Source: Sporobacter sp963675425 (GTDB lineage: Bacteria > Bacillota > Clostridia > Oscillospirales > Oscillospiraceae). Taken from it: a stretch of DNA of 64,000 bases. The translations under genes were made by a program, and so were the position numbers. This document shows, piece by piece, positions 61,113 through 64,000 of the stretch; position 1 is the first letter of the stretch; every line of letters begins with the position of its first letter. The stretch covers positions 3,658,001 through 3,722,000 of the forward strand of contig OY776214.1 of the NCBI GenBank assembly GCA_963675425.1, given 5' to 3'. The notes under the pieces were generated by a model. It saw nothing but the letters and a program-made list of their open reading frames with translations. It was not told the DNA's origin and searched no databases.

Positions 61113-61817
61113 TCACTCAGCGGCCGGCGGCATTGTTACACCGGCCCATCCTTCAGCATTTTCAGCCTTAATTTCAAACGTGTCGAGCACCGTTTCCAGC
61201 TGGGACAGCTGCGAGCTTTGATCGGCGATCGTATAGCTTTGTACAACGGCCAGCACACCCGCGTTCGTATCAATCAGCCAGGCTTCAACCTGCGTTATCC
61301 CGTCGTTTGCGGCAATCTTTTCACCGGTAAGCTCACCCGAGCCGATCGGCTCCTGGCCGGACTGCTCAAATTCCGTGAATTTGATATACGAATCGAGAAA
61401 AGATGGGGCCAGTGTTTTTGCCTGGGCGTCACTTATAAGGCTGATCTTTATATATTCATTTTCATCCTTGGGTGATATAAAAGTGAAAGACCCGTCAAGA
61501 TGCCCGGTGTATGCCAATACAGTCTCATCTATTGTCAGCCTGCAAGTCAAATCCTTTGCAGCCGCGATAGTAAGGATTGTACCTTCCGCCGTTTCCTCCT
61601 GCACGACAAACGGCTCACCCGACGGCGACGGTGAGGTCGATTCCGACGGCGATGCGCCGGGCTCCTCGGACGGCAAGCCCGACGGAGATACCGATGCGCT
61701 GACGGAAGACGACGTATCCGGATCGCCGTCATTCCCCTTTCGGCTGAGCAAAACGGCCGTAAGAACAATGACGATCGCCAAAATGGCCATTAATATGATA
61801 TATACTGTCTTTTTCAT
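61113..61817 (-). CDS. Membrane-anchored protein of unknown function
   Basis: 234 residues: an N-terminal membrane segment (about 4-25), a Ser/Pro/Glu-rich linker (about 30-68) and an extracytoplasmic domain of about 160 residues of mixed alpha/beta type. No family recognised. Its ATG shares one base with the gltX stop (TAATG), so it is translationally coupled to gltX, an unusual partner. The linker resembles that of the binding protein at 56534. Confidence 0.75.
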   Translation of the reverse strand: MKKTVYIILMAILAIVIVLTAVLLSRKGNDGDPDTSSSVSASVSPSGLPSEEPGASPSESTSPSPSGEPFVVQEETAEGTILTIAAAKDLTCRLTIDETVLAYTGHLDGSFTFISPKDENEYIKISLISDAQAKTLAPSFLDSYIKFTEFEQSGQEPIGSGELTGEKIAANDGITQVEAWLIDTNAGVLAVVQSYTIADQSSQLSQLETVLDTFEIKAENAEGWAGVTMPPAAE

Positions 61818-63316
61818 TATACTTCCCCATTTAGTCTGCGGATACCGATATCAATCCGTCGGAGTGTTTCGTCACGCCCCAAAATGCGGCAGATTTCAAC
61901 AGCGCCGCCCGGCGTGACGGCTTTGCCGGCCGTCGCAATGCGTAATGGCCACAAAAGCGTCGCGTTTTTGACCTCAAGCTTTTCAGCCAGACCAATTAAC
62001 GCGCCGTGCAGCGTCTCCTGAGACCAATCGGCCAATTGCTCCAGCACAGGCCGGACAGCCTGCAGCATCTGAAGCGAGACGGTCTCGTCCGTTTTGGATT
62101 TCTTATGCGTAAAGAGCGCGTTGTCGTATTCCGGCAGCGCTTCAAAGAAATCAATTTTTTCAGGGATGTCCGTGAGCCTTTCACAGCGCGGCTGCAGGAG
62201 CGCCGCGACCTCGGCTGCATCTATTGACGGGTTCGTCACGGCCTCATGGATATAGGGCACGGCCAGCTCGGCGAATTTTGCTGGGTCCATTGCCCGGATG
62301 TACTCGCCGTTAAAGTACGTCAGCTTGTCGATATCGAAGATCGCCGGCGACTTGGATATGCCCTTGATGTCGAAAATCTCAGCCAGCTCGTCCAGCGTAT
62401 ACAGCTCGCGTTCGCCGCCGGGACTCCAGCCTAATAGCGCGACGTAATTGACAATCGCGTCGGTTACATAGCCCTTGTCTAAAAGATCCTCATAGGACGC
62501 GTCGCCATGGCGCTTGGAGAGCTTGTGGTGCGCATCGCGCATGATAAGGGACACGGTGATATAGGCCGGGATGTCCCATCCCAGTGCGTTGTAGAGTATG
62601 TTATATTTCGGCGCGGACGCCAGATACTCCGCTCCGCGCACAACATGGGTGATACCCATAAGATGGTCGTCAATAATATTGGCGAAGTTATACGTGGGCA
62701 GATTGTCGCTCTTGATTAGTACCATGTCGTCGAGGGTCTTGTTTTCAACGACGATCTCGCCGAAAATGAGATCGCTGTAGGTCGTCGTGCCCTCCCGGGG
62801 CGTTTTCATGCGGATAACATGGTTTTCGCCGGCGTCAACCCGGCGTTTGGCTTCTTCATAAGGCAGCGCGCGGCAGGGGTCCACCTCGGCCGAGACGATG
62901 CCCAGCTCAGAATGGTCGCGTTCGTCATGCTCTACGTGGCCGCAGAAACAGTAATAAGCAGCGCCCTGCTCGCACAGCTTGTCGGCATAAGGCCGGTAGA
63001 GGGGTTTACGCTCTGTCTGCGTGTACGGGCCGACGGGGCCGCCCACATCAGGACCCTCGTCATAGACCAGGCCGACGCCTTTTATGGTGCGGATAATGAC
63101 GTCTGTCGCGTCCTCGACAAAGCGGCTCTGGTCTGTATCCTCAATGCGGAGGATAAATGTGCCGCCCGCTTTTTTCGCGATGAGATAGGCGTACAGCGCG
63201 GTACGCAGGCCGCCGACGTGCATATAGCCCGTCGGGCTTGGGGCAAAGCGCGTTCTGACTTTACCTTTGGGTATCTTCGCTTCCATATCTTCAAACCATT
63301 TCATATCGGTTGCCAT
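61817..63316 (-). CDS. gltX: Glutamate-tRNA ligase
   Basis: About 499 residues. Class I synthetase: HIGH-like motif APSPTGYMHVGG, RTALYAYLIAKKAGGTFILRIEDTD, KSDNLPTYNFANIIDDHLMGITHVVRGAEYL, and KMSKS-like HHKLSKRHGD. A Cys-containing zinc-like region is CFCGHVEHDERDH. Start uncertain: ATG 63316 has GGAG 14 nt upstream, while an ATG at 63352 adds 12 residues but has no RBS. Followed by the coupled membrane-anchored protein gene. Confidence 0.95.
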   Translation of the reverse strand: MATDMKWFEDMEAKIPKGKVRTRFAPSPTGYMHVGGLRTALYAYLIAKKAGGTFILRIEDTDQSRFVEDATDVIIRTIKGVGLVYDEGPDVGGPVGPYTQTERKPLYRPYADKLCEQGAAYYCFCGHVEHDERDHSELGIVSAEVDPCRALPYEEAKRRVDAGENHVIRMKTPREGTTTYSDLIFGEIVVENKTLDDMVLIKSDNLPTYNFANIIDDHLMGITHVVRGAEYLASAPKYNILYNALGWDIPAYITVSLIMRDAHHKLSKRHGDASYEDLLDKGYVTDAIVNYVALLGWSPGGERELYTLDELAEIFDIKGISKSPAIFDIDKLTYFNGEYIRAMDPAKFAELAVPYIHEAVTNPSIDAAEVAALLQPRCERLTDIPEKIDFFEALPEYDNALFTHKKSKTDETVSLQMLQAVRPVLEQLADWSQETLHGALIGLAEKLEVKNATLLWPLRIATAGKAVTPGGAVEICRILGRDETLRRIDIGIRRLNGEV

Positions 63317-63386
63317 TTCTTTATTTTGGGCTCCTTTCAGTTTGCTGTTCATATTGTTTAAATTTCACGCGGTACAACCCGACCGG

Positions 63387-64000
63387 TCATCCCTCGGGTT
63401 CCGGCTCGGGGGTGTCGCCGTCCGCGCCGACGCCGTCTGGCGCCGTTCCCTGAACGTACTGCATTTCATACCACTGCTGGCGCGTGATGAGAAGCGGCCG
63501 GGGCTTGGAGCCCTCAAACGGACCGACGATTCCCATTTGCTCCATCTGATCAACGATGCGCGCCGCACGCGAGTAGCCCAGCTTCAGCCGCCGCTGAAGC
63601 ATTGAGACGGACGCCTGTCCGGATTCGAAAATGACCTCCACGGCCTGTGGCAGCATTTCGTCGCAGTCTGGGCCGTCCGATGTATCGCTGTTTTTACCAC
63701 CGCTGGATTTATCCTCGGCGGCCTTCTCAATCTCGCCCATGACCTCCTCGGAATACTGGGCGTCGCCGCTCTTTTTAATGTGCTCAACCACCTGCTCACG
63801 CTCGGCGTCGGTAACCCATGTGCCCTGAATACGGATCGGCTTATGCGCCCCGATGGGCGCGAACAGCATATCGCCATTGCCGACGAGCTTGTCCGCCGCG
63901 CCGCCCGCGTCGAGAATGATGCGCGACTCCAGGGAGCTGGACACCTTGAGCGCGATGCGCGAGGGGATGTTGGCCTTCATGAGGCCCGTGATGACGTCGG
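63387..64000 (-). CDS. ftsK: DNA translocase FtsK/SpoIIIE, C-terminal part (truncated by window edge)
   Basis: The C-terminal roughly 205 residues, beginning outside the window. It has the end of the motor domain (DVITGLMKANIPSRIALKVSSSLESRIILD, GNGDMLFAPIGAHKPIRIQG), an acidic linker, then the winged-helix gamma domain (VIFESGQASVSMLQRRLKLGYSRAARIVDQMEQMGIVGP) that reads KOPS/SRS DNA motifs. The gene moves chromosomal DNA through the division or sporulation septum. FtsK and SpoIIIE cannot be told apart here. Confidence 0.93.
   Translation of the reverse strand, partial: DVITGLMKANIPSRIALKVSSSLESRIILDAGGAADKLVGNGDMLFAPIGAHKPIRIQGTWVTDAEREQVVEHIKKSGDAQYSEEVMGEIEKAAEDKSSGGKNSDTSDGPDCDEMLPQAVEVIFESGQASVSMLQRRLKLGYSRAARIVDQMEQMGIVGPFEGSKPRPLLITRQQWYEMQYVQGTAPDGVGADGDTPEPEPEG

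Overview
The window reads as chromosomal DNA of an anaerobic, spore-forming member of the Clostridia, most like the butyrate-producing Oscillospiraceae and relatives. Supporting signs are a Ptb-Buk butyrate pathway, YpeB (spore germination), an acyl-CoA dehydratase activase set, an Hcp/ferredoxin pair, a sensory [FeFe]-hydrogenase, several TTG starts with strong GGAGG sites, and no aerobic respiratory genes. Species assignment is inference only. No tRNA, rRNA, CRISPR array, transposase or prophage was seen.

Layout. 0.2-7.1 kb: four tandem FtsX-type ABC permeases and one ATPase. 7.2-8.5 kb: L10 leader, rplJ, rplL. 8.5-10.7 kb (minus): ptb-buk. 10.8-15.5 kb (minus): NADP-isocitrate dehydrogenase, an aconitase-family hydratase and rsmE. 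15.6-19.8 kb: ferritin-like protein, an old-yellow-enzyme/2-enoate reductase, hemerythrin, GNAT acetyltransferase. 20.0-23.1 kb: TetR regulator plus a three-gene ABC exporter. 23.5-25.7 kb (minus): a repeat lipoprotein and a PadR-HAAS pair. 25.8-28.2 kb: HD-domain protein and a soluble hydrogenase/chemoreceptor fusion. 28.4-31.7 kb: hcp, its ferredoxin and a divergent Crp/Fnr regulator (HcpR-like). 32.0-33.9 kb: secreted SLH/trypsin-like protease. 34.0-36.0 kb: two flavoproteins divergent from a TetR gene. 36.1-38.7 kb: DUF1836, phasin-like and ABC1-kinase genes. 39.0-42.1 kb: BlaI/BlaR1-type pair. 42.2-47.6 kb: dinB, then VOC, XRE, DUF3795, HAD, ImmA/IrrE, small conserved, PH-like and SRAP genes. 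47.7-50.7 kb: split 2-hydroxyacyl-CoA dehydratase activase set. 51.1-56.3 kb: MBL/beta-CASP nuclease and dnaE. 56.5-59.0 kb: polar amino-acid ABC importer. 59.0-64.0 kb: small membrane protein, ypeB, an anchored protein, gltX and the truncated C-terminus of ftsK.

Regulation is unusually readable. Good -35/-10 promoters with palindromes on or next to them are visible for the PadR, BlaI and both TetR units, and a likely operator precedes the Crp/Fnr gene. An L10 leader with attenuator precedes rplJ.

The main non-coding novelty is a family of short palindromes (TGTCGAAAAAGCCGC / GCGGCTTTTTCGACA) in at least five 3' intergenic regions. One copy belongs to a 220-bp insert flanked by 27-bp direct repeats. 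A 114-nt potentially structured element lies upstream of hcp. Two genes appear to use non-AUG/GUG/UUG starts (ATT near 200, ATC near 59357).
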